NCBI RefSeq assembly: GCF_026151205.1
Contig: NC_087084.1
Location: 13,842,235 to 13,906,234, forward strand
Direction of reading: 5' to 3'
Origin: Bolinopsis microptera
Taxonomy: Eukaryota > Ctenophora > Tentaculata > Lobata > Bolinopsidae
DNA: 64,000 nt
The notes below the pieces were generated by a model that saw only the letters and a program-made list of their open reading frames with translations, made no database searches and was not told the origin of the DNA. The stretch's first letter is position 1; each line of letters begins with the position of its first letter. Positions 13,804 to 25,085 of this stretch are shown one piece after another. A program made the position numbers and the translations under genes.

Positions 13804-14287
13804 GAAGTAGGGGTACCACGTGTCAAGTAGGGGTACCACGTGTCAAGTAGGGGTACCACGTGTCAAGTAGGGGTACCACGTGTCAAGTAAGGGTACCACG
13901 TGTCAAGTAGGGGTACCACGTGTCAAGTAGGGGTACCACGTGTCAAGTAGGGGTACCACGTGTCAAGTAGGGGTACCACGTGTCAAGTAGGGGTACCACG
14001 TGTCAAGTAGGGGTACCACGTGTCAAGTAGGGGTACCACGTGTCAAGTATGGGTACCACGTGTCAAGTAGGGGTACCACGTGTCAAGTAGGGGTACCACG
14101 TGTCAAGTAGGGGTACCACGTGTCAAGTAGGGGTACCACGTGTCAAGTAGGGGTACCACGTGTCAAGTAGGGGTACCACGTGTCAAGTAGGGGTACCACG
14201 TGTTAAGTAGGGGTACCACGTGTTAAGTAGGGGTACCACGTGTTAAGTAGGGGTACCACGTGTCAAGTAGGGGTACCACGTGTTAAG
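13804..14287. repeat. 20-bp E-box minisatellite
   Basis: About 24 near-identical copies of AAGTAGGGGTACCACGTGTC. Each holds the palindromes GGTACC and CACGTG. The array lies about 390 bp upstream of the start codon of the minus-strand unrecognised gene and downstream of the next gene's stop, so it may overlap a promoter region. Any regulatory role is inference. Confidence 0.95.
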
Positions 14288-14535
14288 TCAACGCGACATA
14301 GAGAGGGGACATATAATGTGATCAAACTACTACACTACATGAACACTGCACTGGAGTTATAAAGATTTTAGTCTTTAATGAACCGGGATTGGGAAAGCAG
14401 GGATTGGGTAAATGGGTTAAACATATAATAGTTCTGATATCATATTGAGCGTATTCCCTGCCTAACATTTAAAACGATATCCTAACAACGTATCAATTCG
14501 TACATAGCACAATCTAAGTTAAGTCCTGAAATTGA

Positions 14536-16471
14536 TCAATAAGGCTGGTACCAACCGTTTGATGATTTTGCGTCCAGTTTCACGAACTCCTTCTCAAGGT
14601 TCTGAGTCCAGGTGCTGCCCCCAAGTATACTGTTAGCTTTCATGGAGAGCTGCAGACCCGTGTCAGTGTCCAGTACCTTGCTGGGTGCCAGGGAGACAGA
14701 TGTCTTTACATCGCTTTCTTGCAACTGCTGTAAGTATGTTAATTAATTTAATTAAATTACTATTGTTACGTTTACAACCGGTAAATAGTTAGAGGTTTAT
14801 TTGGGGGGGGGGGGGGGGGCATACCATGCTATCTACAGGGTGAGTTGAAAATAGTGTGTGGAATGTAAATGGCTCTAATTTTTTTGACAAATGACTTTTC
14901 CACTTAATTTTTGGATATTTAGGTAATGAAAATATATACATTTTATAATAATACAATAAAAATGCTGAATAATTAATAATTTGCTCAACCCATCGCCCTT
15001 TATTAGCTAGGACATGTTGATAACGTGTAAGACAATTGTCTATAGCCGACTTGACTATATCAAGGGGGCAGAGGGGGGTCTTCATGGAAATGTTATCAAA
15101 ATCGACTTTTTAGTTGTTTCTGATAGAGGGGAGTAATATCTGTCAGATGCTTTTGATCCCGTGGAAAAATATCGTTCTAGCCGAAATTATTGCCGGTCAA
15201 AGGTCAGCGCGTGTGTGGTAATTGTATTGCGCGAGCGATTTTTGATCGCGTGCCCTGAAAATCGAGTCTAAAAATCTATCTTCTCCTACATTTTTTGAGC
15301 AATCACCCTGAAACTTTTAGAATATGTTTTAGGGATCATTTAGAAGAGATGAGCCTGACAGAATTTTGAGATAGGCCTTTAAACATTTTTTATTCGATTT
15401 TTAAAATCTTGGACCTCGTTTTTTGATGGTTTTTCGAGGTCCACGATTTTCAAAATCAAATAAAAAATCATTAAAGGCTTATCTCAAAATTCTGTCTGGC
15501 TCATCTCTTCTAAATGATCCCTAAAACATATCCTGAAAGTTTCAGGGTGATTGCTCAAAAAATGTAGGAGAAGATATATTTTTAGACTCGATTTTCAGGG
15601 CACGCGATTTGAGAACCCCATTAGGACGAATTTACGAATTTTTGGAAAACTGCCAAAAATAATCCAAATTATGAGTTAGAATCGAATGAGATGTAACAAT
15701 GAAATGTGTAACGTTTATGATCTGATAGCAATACACCTTTCAAAATTTGCTCCTTCATAAAAAATATTATCGATCTTTACATTCCACACACTATTTTCAA
15801 CTCACCCTGTAGTTCTACAACAATACTAATATGAATTATAATCTCACATAACTAACTAGTTACTATTATAAATATGAATTATATTATTCTCACGTTGGCA
15901 AGTGCGAACCGCTTGAAAGTCGAGCTCTGTCGTCGCACTGTGACAGGTATAGGTTTGGGATCCCTCTCTTTCCAGTCAACCTCTTCGTTTGACTTCAGTC
16001 CTGTACGGCGTGAAGACATGAGGATATCTTTATGGAGGGTTAGAGATGTGGACGACGGATACTTCTTCTTAACGGAATGATGATGTTTGGATTTTATTCA
16101 TTTATTTAATTTATTTATGAAACTCTAGTTTACCCACTGGACAAGATTGTTAAGTTGTAAGTTTTGGATTCTCATTTCATGATTTTGGTAAAGCTTGGAT
16201 GATAATATGATGTATATGGATTTATTTTGAGAATGAACAGTGAACGTAAAGATTGGAAATCAGCTTATACTAAGATGAACGATCTCAAACCTAGTATCAA
16301 AAAAGATTTCTGTTCATTGAAAATAAAACTGTACATCCATTGCTTCATTAAATGACCATGCAATTATACTGATTAAATACACAAGGTAATTACTCAAACT
16401 ATAAACATACCTCTGTGCAACCGACCAAAAGTTCCATCTTGATCCACCATCGGACTCTTCACAGCTGCCAT
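14536..16471 (-). CDS. small hypothetical protein, three putative exons
   Basis: The putative start exon is 16411-16471 (MAAVKSPMVDQDGTFGRL..., donor GTATGT). The middle exon, 15894 to about 16080, reads KKKYPSSTSLTLHKDIL through VRRQSSTFKRFALAN. The last exon is 14536-14727 (QLQESDVKTSVSLAP to NGWYQPY, stop). The last two join cleanly in phase 0 (AAC|CAG). The join of the first exon to the second does not fit in phase with the acceptors I can see, so an exon may be missing or the first exon may belong elsewhere. No known domain is recognised. The intron 14728-15893 contains a complete MITE. Confidence 0.5.
14836..15809. mobile_element. 974-bp TIR element (Tc1/mariner-like MITE)
   Basis: The ends are inverted repeats of about 35 bp: CAGGGTGAGTTGAAAATAGT at the left, its reverse complement at the right, and the match continues through GTGTGGAATGTAAA. 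It is flanked by TA on both sides (14834-14835 and 15810-15811). Inside, about 15240-15420 and 15430-15610 form a second large inverted repeat. There is no transposase frame. A diverged relative lies at 61930-62340. Confidence 0.85.
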
Positions 16472-18039
16472 GTTAGTAAACTGAACAAATATTAAAGTAT
16501 TTTTAAATACTATGAGTATTACTAGCATAAAGAAGTCAGACCACGGGAAGTTAAGTAGCGCTTTTATATGTAAAGGAAGCATAAATTATAAACGTTATCC
16601 ACTTAAAGCTCCCACAACAACACAATTACTAATTGAGACTAATCGTCAATTAGTCACCAGTCTCCAGGTTATCAGTTTTAGTTAAACTGCGAAACAAAGA
16701 CTGGAAATGGGAATGTTAACGGGCAACCTTGCTTGAAGTTGGAGGTCTTGGGTACGATTAGTACTTCAAACAAACGGTCCGTGGTAAAGAAATAGAATAA
16801 ACTAAAACATGTCTTCTCGAGCTAGAGGCCACTTATCTGAAATAGCATAGCAACTTACATAATAGTAGCGGGAATCAAAACAACTTAGTCACCATGGCAA
16901 CAGGATAGCAGGTGCATGACATAAAATAGCTGCCAGATGGTGGGGGTAGGGTGGCAGATAAATTAAAAGCACGTTCTCATATTGCCCTTCTTGTGGTTGA
17001 AATATGGTGTGATATCCTGATAGCTTTTCTTCAGAACAAAAAATTCTCGGAGAAATATAAATAATTCAAAAATTGAAATCCAAATTGAAAGTAAATATTG
17101 TTTACTGAGCGTTATCGGATCTGATCACCTGATGACGATAATGGTGTGGCCCCGATAAACTCAATTACAAGAATTACCGTGTCAAATTAACAAAAACAGT
17201 GATCCGTTCTGGGGGGTCATGTTCAACACGTACTGTTCAGTTGGGCGCTTGCCAGCCACCAGCTGTCATTCTACAAAACGATCAGTCAGAAATTACAGCA
17301 GATGTCTGGTAAATCCTTTGTTATTTGGCTGTCTCTTCTGGGACCCACTAAATAGTTAGGTTCTATTAAAGGATCATGTATATTTAGTGGCCCACGAGGA
17401 ATAACAACAAAGCGAACTTGTAGAATCTTTAACACTTAGGACACGTCCTTTTGAAGGTTTAAAACGATAATTGTCTATCTCGTCTATCATGAGTAAATCA
17501 ACAGCCAGCCCTCTGATGTCTGAGAGGTATTTCCTTCTCATCTACATCAGAAGCCTAATTTTTTAGTTTCAATAATTATATAGTACTGTAAACATTACAA
17601 ATCTTTTTCACTTTCTTCACTCCATCCTCAATCATTAAAAACACTCTATCATATATAATCACCTCGTCACCCCATCATCCCCCGTCTGAAAGGGCTCAAC
17701 CAAACGAAAACAGGGACATTCTGAAATCCGTGAAACATAACAAACCGTAACTATAAGGAAGCTAAATATACCAAACTAGAGTGAACAGAGCTGCACGATG
17801 ACGCACTTACTGTAAAACAATACTCATAATTCTCAAAGTACTGCTGTGGAGCATGTTCAGCTAACTCACTTAACGAGCTTTAAGTGCGGTGGGTGAAATA
17901 GCACTAAGCACATCTAGTTTTATACGTCAAACTACAGACTTGTAGATCAAGAGTTGTGTTTTATGATTCAGCTGTATAAAATATTACCCTGAAATTGTAG
18001 GCGACAGTTTCAGGTTTTAGTTTAGTTATATTAATATTG
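16472..18039. other. intergenic
   Basis: No exon I can defend is present and no strong repeat is seen, apart from AT-rich sequence. Confidence 0.5.
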
Positions 18040-18802
18040 ATGGCTAGTACCGATATTCAAGCAAATTTTAACGAAAATGATCCCAATCGGCTCGGTTATG
18101 ATATCAAAAATAAACGATAAAAAAGTACTAACAACAATAAATCGACAAATTTTAAATATCACGAAGAAAAACAATAGAACTAAACTTACAAGTACACGTT
18201 CCCATGCTCCGCTTCTTAAAAAGAGATCGTGCCCTTTGTTTACTCCGATAACAACAACAAATGTTAGTAAGCAGGAACATTGAATAAGCTCCAGCACTTT
18301 TTAAATGGAGAATACGGTGGCTTTTTACTGTCAAAGAATTTGCAGGTCCGAGGTAAGAGTATAAATGACACGTGACACTGACAGCTGGGAACTGGGAAGC
18401 AAGTTGAAATTGTTTCTCACTTCTAACCGATTTATCTTAAGCAGAATGCTCGTAATAGCGCAGAAAAATAAAAATATTGTTTTGAAATATGACGCAGTTT
18501 TTAACTCAAACGCTATCAGCATCTGCACAGGTAGCTATGAACTAATCAAGTTATAGTGAAGTATTAAACTGGGATTGAAGAAATTGTTAAAAACTCTGCT
18601 TACCAGAAATCCTTTCGAGCATCTGGAAGCAGTCTTAAAGCGAATGTCAGAAATGTATCCGGTGGCACATGTGTCAGATTTGCGTGAGTTTTTGAGGAAA
18701 ACACGACACAGGTATGAAGTGTACTGTGAAACTCATGACATCATAATGTTAACGCGGTCTTTGAGTGGGAGATATAACCCGACAATTTCAAATAATCTCT
18801 GA
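18040..18802 (+). CDS. possible small gene; last exon best supported
   Basis: The frame ending at 18802 reads NPFEHLEAVLKRMSEMYPVA, then LREFLRKTRHRYEVYCETHD, and stops after SNNL. It is amphipathic, looks coding, and has an acceptor CTTACCAG at about 18600. Weaker candidate pieces upstream are an ATG at 18040 (MASTDIQANFNENDPNRLG) and frames near 18190-18260 and 18400-18530. Their phases do not all join, so the structure is tentative. A tandem repeat begins just after the stop. No family is recognised. Confidence 0.28.
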
Positions 18803-18807
18803 CGTTT

Positions 18808-18962
18808 TTAGCTATTAGCATTCAGCTATAGGCATTTAGCTATATTAGCATTCAGCTATAGGCATTTAGCTATTAGCATTCAGCAATAGGCATTTAGCTA
18901 TTAGCATTCAGCTATAGGCGTTTAGCTATATTAGCATCCAGCAATAGGCATTTAGCTATTTA
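18808..18962. repeat. ~28-32 bp minisatellite
   Basis: About five copies of TTAGCTATTAGCATTCAGCA followed by ATAGGCAT, starting within 10 bp of the stop of the preceding open frame. Confidence 0.8.
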
Positions 18963-19245
18963 TATATTTTGTTAAGTCTTTATTGGATCACACCCAATTA
19001 GAGTTAGACAAGATCTCTCTAATTAGACGATTTATCTTTGTAACTCCCACTAAAATCGCTCGCCCAAATTTTAAGAACATTTTTGTGAAAAGGCCCTGAG
19101 GGTATGAAACTCATCTGAATCGGTGTATTCTTGGAAGCTGATTCCGAATCACCCCCCATGACGTAGGGTAAAATACTTCCCTGGAGAGTTACGGGCAAAA
19201 AAACCGTTTTGGTAACGTGACAAGCTAGTAAAACAAGAATTTAAT

Positions 19246-19487
19246 TGATTAGGGCTAGGGCTAGGGCTCGGGTTAGGGTTAGGGTTAGGGTTAGGGTTAG
19301 GGTTAGGGTTAGGGTTAGGGTTAGGGTTAGGGTTAGGGTTAGGGTTAGGGTTAGGGTTAGGGTTAGGGTTAGGGTTAGGGTTAGGGTTAGGGTTAGGGTT
19401 AGGGTTAGGGTTAGGGTTAGGGTTAGGGTTAGGGTTAGGGTTAGGGTTAGGGTTAGGGTTAGGGTTAGGGTTAGGGTTACGGTTACG
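19246..19487. repeat. interstitial telomeric repeat (TTAGGG)n
   Basis: About 37 almost perfect TTAGGG units with a few degenerate ones at each edge (CTAGGG, TTACGG). The TTAGGG strand runs left to right and unique sequence lies on both sides, so this is internal, not a chromosome end. The Arg-Val frame across it is meaningless. Confidence 0.95.
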
Positions 19488-19837
19488 GTTTACGTAAATT
19501 TAAAACTAAAACTGTTTTGTTCGGCTGCAAAATCATAAAAACCAACGTCACGTGATAATTTTTGGTCGAGCGAATTAGTAATTCCTGATTGTATAGTAGA
19601 TTGTGTAGACATGTTTACTTTTCATGTTTGATAACATGTGGTAGTACTAGTATAATGCTTCTATATTTATGCGATACTAATTACTACCTATTATGCGATA
19701 CTAATTACTACATATTATAAAGTAAGGACAGAGCAAATAACGAATTCAATAAAACCGTAAAATGTACTCAACTTTGAGGTATGGTCCCAAAAGTTGACTT
19801 ACAACATTAATTCAAGCGAGAAAGTACAGATCACAGC

Positions 19838-19947
19838 ATACTTGAAATACTTCAATCACAACCTCCGCAAGCAAACCCAGAAGCAAACTCCGCCGTACGA
19901 GCCGGCCGACACGCTCACAGCCACAAAGATGATGAGAACTCATTAGG
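19838..19947 (+). CDS. possible terminal exon
   Basis: After an acceptor-like ATCACAG, the frame reads YLKYFNHNLRKQTQKQTPPY followed by EPADTLTATKMMRTH and a stop. The composition is protein-like and GC is higher than in its flanks. I found no partner exons. Confidence 0.3.
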
Positions 19948-20576
19948 CCAATTTCTAGGATGCAACAATTTTATCTCGTGATCTTGAGCCTGAGGTGCCG
20001 TAATGTTAATCTTACTTTTAGAGCTTTAGTGATGACTGATCCAGTACGTGGGGAATTGATCGGAATTCATTTCAAAGCGTTGTCTGCATTTCAGGAACTG
20101 AATTTAATTTGGCGTACTGTGCTATCACCTAAACACACCTAACAAATTTTATATATTTGGGACGATATTTTATTACGCCTTGTTTATTAAACAAAAATAC
20201 AGTTAGTGTTTTATATCTGTCCAACATTATATTATACTAAATACAAACAGGGCGATTTGTTAAACATGTAAATGATGTTTATGATCTCAATTAACAAGAT
20301 GTACCAGTAAACTAGCACGTAAACTAAAACAACCGTGCCATAATTACACAGCTGGTCTGCATCCTGTTTTACATTTTACCAGATATGTGACCATAGAAAG
20401 ACATTTAAACTCAGAAATCCAAAATAAAACAAAATAAACACTACAGTCAGGAACTGTAGATTTCCATTTAGTGCATTATCCTTATATATACCGGTGGTTG
20501 CTAAGGAACGACAATTATATCTAGCACTGTAAAGTGTAGCCCAATTTTACCCCTAATTGTAGCAATTTCCGTCAAA

Positions 20577-20870
20577 GAGATACGAAATACTGATATCTGG
20601 ATATTATCCGGTTGGAAGAGACAAGGACAAGTGAAACAAGGAAGTTAGGAGTAAGGGCAAATTTTCGGCGTCAACGCCATCTTCAGGCTCAATAAATGTA
20701 TTTAATTGTAGTTGTGAAAAATAGTTTTAAACTATTTGCCCTTACTCCTAACTTCCTTGTTTCACTTGTCCTTGTCTCTTCCAACCGGATAATATCCAGA
20801 TATCAGTATTTCAATCATGAGACTAATAAACAGCGAACTACTCCGTTATTTGAGATACGAAATACTGATA
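20577..20870. mobile_element. fold-back MITE, copy 3, with flanking duplication
   Basis: This is the most complete copy: arms of about 75 bp starting TCTGGATATTATCCGGTTGG, an internal CGGCGTCAACGCCATCTTCA and the right tail CTCCGTTATTT. A 19-bp direct repeat, GAGATACGAAATACTGATA, lies at 20577-20595 and again at 20852-20870. It is either a long target-site duplication or part of the element. It shares its sequence with copies at 4205 and 7541. Confidence 0.85.
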
Positions 20871-20947
20871 GAATAGTAGACAGAGGTCTATAAATTCGAC
20901 AACAGAACTTTTACTTCCACAACTAACCTTGAAAACCAGATGAAGCA

Positions 20948-21166
20948 TCAAAAAGCCACTAGAAATCCATTTACAGAACACAAATACTCTGGCAACATAC
21001 CAAAACCCCCCTTATCAATATCAGCTACTTTCTGTCCCTGCTTATAGTACAGGTAAACAGGGGTTAACCTGTTCAAACACACAAGTCTCCACACATTCTG
21101 TGTGAATCCTGTAAATAAATTACAGCTCCCGATCACGACCTCCCGCCAGCTAGAAAACGTTTCCAC
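20948..21166 (-). CDS. doubtful short frame/exon
   Basis: The frame METFSSWREVVIG... to VADIDKGGFG has an internal acceptor (ATTTACAG|GATTC) and a donor (TTTTG|GTATGT). It could hold an exon reading GFTQNVWRLVCLNRL. No neighbouring exon joins in phase and no family is recognised. Confidence 0.2.
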   Translation of the reverse strand: METFSSWREVVIGSCNLFTGFTQNVWRLVCLNRLTPVYLYYKQGQKVADIDKGGFGMLPEYLCSVNGFLVAF

Positions 21167-21318
21167 CTTCTAACTAGACAACTCATTGGATGAAACGTGT
21201 TTTCTCGAGCTCTGATTGGCTGAAAACACAATAATAAACTCGTGTGGGGTGACCAGGTTTACGAAGACAATCACCTGATCACAGCTTCTGTATTCCTTCT
21301 CTACTCATCAACAAGTTT

Positions 21319-21525
21319 ACATGACAATATTGGGGGTCTGTAAAACATGCAGGTCACGTGATAACCTAGTTACCTGGTAACCTGGTAACCTGGTAACCTG
21401 GTAACCTGGTAACCTGGTTACCTGGTCACCTGGTAACCTGGTCACCTGGTAACCTGGTAACCTGGTATCCTGGTAACCTGGTAACCTGCTTACATGGCCA
21501 TATTGGGGGTCTGTAAAACATGCAG
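21319..21525. repeat. 8-bp ACCTGGTA array between direct repeats
   Basis: About 14 copies of AACCTGGT (21362-21487) lie between two copies of ATATTGGGGGTCTGTAAAAC with surrounding bases (about 21325 and 21500). The outer repeats are followed by GGTCACGTG. The layout resembles the duplicated-flank arrangement at 11484-12137. Confidence 0.85.
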
Positions 21526-21894
21526 AGACAGGTCACGTGGTTATGGTCACGTGGTTAAAGGTGTCGTCATGTTTTTATGATCGAATACCAGCTGTGGTAA
21601 TGGTCCGTCTGCCGCTATCAATCTCACTTTACAAGCACACGTTTAATATGTCTCCTGCTGTGAATACCGTACTACTACTATCGTTTTCGTAGAATCTTCG
21701 GGTATAACATATAAAGATATAAGGGGTGCCGAAGAGCTCCAGGAAACGAATGAACGTGGAGTTGGCCCTATTGGTACATATTTGTGGAGTTGTACACCCC
21801 TATAAGCGAGCATCGTACAGTGTACCGCGTCACATGATAACGTGAATCATTGTATTGTTTTGGACGTGGACATCAATTTTCGAACTTTATAGGT

Positions 21895-22085
21895 ACTTCC
21901 TTTGGGGTCGTTCACATATTACGTAATCAATATTTTAGCAATTTTTACCCCCCTCCCCCCTTCCGTAATCAACCGTAATCAAGACCCAACCCCCCCCCCC
22001 CCCCCTCCTGACAGCAATATTACGTAATCAGTAATCATGGCCTGACCCCCCCCCGGCCTTGACTTTTTTCCTAGAAAAAAAGTTT
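21895..22085. repeat. poly-C rich inverted-type element
   Basis: GGGGTCGTTCACATATTACG leads into a CT/C-rich tract, then TTACGTAATC motifs, a 16-17 base C run and ACCCCCCCCCGG. The TTACGTAA-type palindromes suggest a small dispersed repeat, but no second copy is present to define its ends. Confidence 0.45.
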
Positions 22086-22195
22086 CGTGAAATTTACTCC
22101 TGGTGCTGGTGTAATCCAAGTTCAATGACTCTTATCTTTGTAACTACAGTTATAACTTGAAGTCAGGACGCCAGGTAAAGTGAATTGAAAGAGTG

Positions 22196-23894
22196 TGGTA
22201 GATTATAGATTGTAGATTATAGATTATAGATTGTAGATTGTAGATTATAGATTATAGATTGTAGATTGTAGATTGTAGATTGTAGATTGTAGATTGTAGA
22301 TTGTAGATTGTAGATTATAGATTGTAGATTGTAGATTGTAGATTGTAGATTGTAGATTGTAGATAGTAGATTGTAGATTATAGATTATAGATTGTAGATT
22401 GTAGATTGTAGATTGTAGATTGTAGATTGTAGATTGTAGATTATAGATTATAGATTGTAGATTATAGATTATAGATTGTAGATTGTAGATTGTAGATTGT
22501 AGATTGTAGATTGTAGATTGTAGATTGTAGATTATAGATTATAGATTGTAGATTATAGATTATAGATTGTAGATTGTAGATTGTAGATTATAGATTGTAG
22601 ATTGTAGATTGTAGATTATAGATTATAGATTGTAGATTGTAGATTGTAGATTGTAGATTGTAGATTGTAGATTGTAGATTGTAGATTATAGATTGTAGAT
22701 TGTAGATTGTAGATTGTAGATTGTAGATTGTAGATAGTAGATTGTAGATTATAGATTATAGATTGTAGATTGTAGATTGTAGATTGTAGATTGTAGATTG
22801 TAGATTGTAGATTATAGATTATAGATTGTAGATTATAGATTATAGATTGTAGATTGTAGATTGTAGATTGTAGATTGTAGATTGTAGATTGTAGATTGTA
22901 GATTATAGATTATAGATTGTAGATTATAGATTATAGATTGTAGATTGTAGATTGTAGATTATAGATTGTAGATTGTAGATTGTAGATTGTATATTATAGA
23001 TTGTAGATTATAGATTATAGATTGTAGATTATAGATTGTAGATTGTAGATTGTAGATTGTATATTATAGATTGTAGATTATAGATTATAGATTGTAGATT
23101 GTAGATTGTAGATTGTAGATTGTAGATTGTAGATTGTAGATTGTAGATTGTAGATTGTATATTATAGATTGTAGATTATAGATTATAGATTGTAGATTAT
23201 AGATTGTAGATTGTAGATTGTAGATTATAGATTGTAGATTGTAGATTATAGATTGTAGATTGTAGATTGTAGATTGTAGATTGTAGATTGTAGATAGTAG
23301 ATTGTAGATTATAGATTGTAGATTATAGATTGTATATTATAGATTGTAGATTATAGATTATAGATTGTAGATTATAGATTGTAGATTGTAGATTGTAGAT
23401 TATAGATTATATATTGTAGATTATAGATTGTAGATAGTAGATAGTAGATAGTAGATTATAGATTGTAGATTGTAGATAGTAGATAGTAGATAGTTGATAG
23501 TAGATAGTAGATTATAGATTATATATTGTAGATTATAGATTGTAGATTGTAGATAGTAGATTATAGATTGTAGATTGTAGATTGTAGATTGTAGATTGTA
23601 GATTATAGATTATATATTGTAGATTATAGATTGTAGATAGTAGATAGTAGATAGTAGATTATAGATTGTAGATTGTAGATTGTAGATTATAGATTATATA
23701 TTGTAGATTATAGATTGTAGATAGTAGATAGTAGATAGTAGATTATAGATTGTAGATTGTAGATAGTAGATAGTAGATAGTTGATAGTAGATAGTAGATT
23801 ATAGATTATATATTGTAGATTATAGATTGCAGATTGTAGATAGTAGATTATAGATTGTAGATTATAGATTATAGATTGTAGATAGTAGATAGTA
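22196..23894. repeat. 7-bp TAGATTG array
   Basis: About 240 copies of TAGATTG with variants TAGATTA, TAGATAG and TATATTG. Blocks of variants repeat at larger scale. After the inserted transposon the array resumes for about 40 bp at 25044-25085. Confidence 0.96.
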
Positions 23895-25041
23895 GGGTAA
23901 AGCACATAATTTTGTCATTTTTTGGCAATTTTCAGACTGCCTGATATAAACCATGGGTTTTAACCTCGTCTGAAATTCCGATTTAGATGAAACCTCCACC
24001 ATGTTATAGTAGACAGTCTAGGCAAGTTCTATCACAAAAATGATCGAAATTGCTGGGGTTGAAGATGTTCAAAAAAATTATTTTGAAAAAATGACAAAAT
24101 TAGGTGACTTTACTTAATTTTGTCACCCCGAACCTAATTTTGTCACTTGAAGATTGTGCAAAAAGTAACCGTTTCTCGGTATTTTAGACTACCTGGATGC
24201 ATCATTCGAGCGCTTTTTTACCAACATTGACCTCAAAAATCCCAAAGATATGATGTTTTCATAGTTTTGTAGCTTGATGAAAAGATGACACTTTTTGGGT
24301 ATATAATCTTAGAAAATAGCCCCCAAATGCCCCTGAAACCACTGGTATCTTGAAAAACAATTGGTTCTAGGTCTAGGTTGAAATTTTCATGTCTGTAGAT
24401 AGATCACTTGCTTAGTAATTTCATCAATTATTTTTTTAGTCATTTTAGATTGAAAAAATCAGATTATCCACCTCGGCGAAAATATGCTATTATAAGTGTT
24501 ATGCTATTATAAGTGCCTTATACATATCCTATGGGCAAAAAAACTTCAGAATAGTTGTATAAGGCCATTTTCAACACAATCTGTGATTTACAAGAAATTT
24601 GAGAAAGGTCGATTTTTTTGACAAAATTAGGTACTTTTGGCAAAATCGAACCTAATTTTGTCACCCTCTGTAACTTAAACAATAATTGCGCTAGAGACTT
24701 GAAAATTTGTACGTATACTTCTGCTGTAGAAGATATTTGAAATATGCAATGGCATGAAGCTAGCTCAATTACTTTTGAAATAGCAATAAATCAAAATTTT
24801 GAAAATTCCTTAAGAAAACCTTAAGGATCTTATTTATTTTTCGGGTTAACAGTTTCGCCTTCATTTTTGACACAGATGCAAAAGAGCTAAAAACTTAAAC
24901 TTTGTAGGAGCAGTTTCAGCAAAGTCTAAGCTTTCTTTTTATACACAAACCTTTTCTTTCAAGCTGAAATTCCGAGCCGAGGCAGTTTTTCAGAGCAAAA
25001 TGACAAAATTAGGTACCCTGACAAAATTACGTGCCTTACCC
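23895..25041. mobile_element. 1147-bp DNA transposon with TA target duplication
   Basis: The left end GGGTAAAGCACATAATTTTG and the right end, read inverted as GGGTAAGGCACGTAATTTTG, form 23-bp terminal inverted repeats with two mismatches. Both are flanked by TA. The element sits inside the 7-bp array. The motif TAATTTTGTCA or its complement recurs about eight times, clustered near both ends and around 24095-24145 and 24620-24665. No transposase frame is present, so it is non-autonomous. The TA duplication suggests the Tc1/mariner superfamily. Confidence 0.85.
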
Positions 25042-25085
25042 TATATAGTAGATAGTGGATAGTAGATAGTAGATTATATATAATA

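Noticed and set aside
18031-18334. Hydrophobic minus-strand frames suggesting a membrane protein
   Set aside because: AT-rich antisense of candidate plus-strand exons; no splice or family support.
19245-19538. Arg-Val repeat protein
   Set aside because: Translation of TTAGGG repeats.
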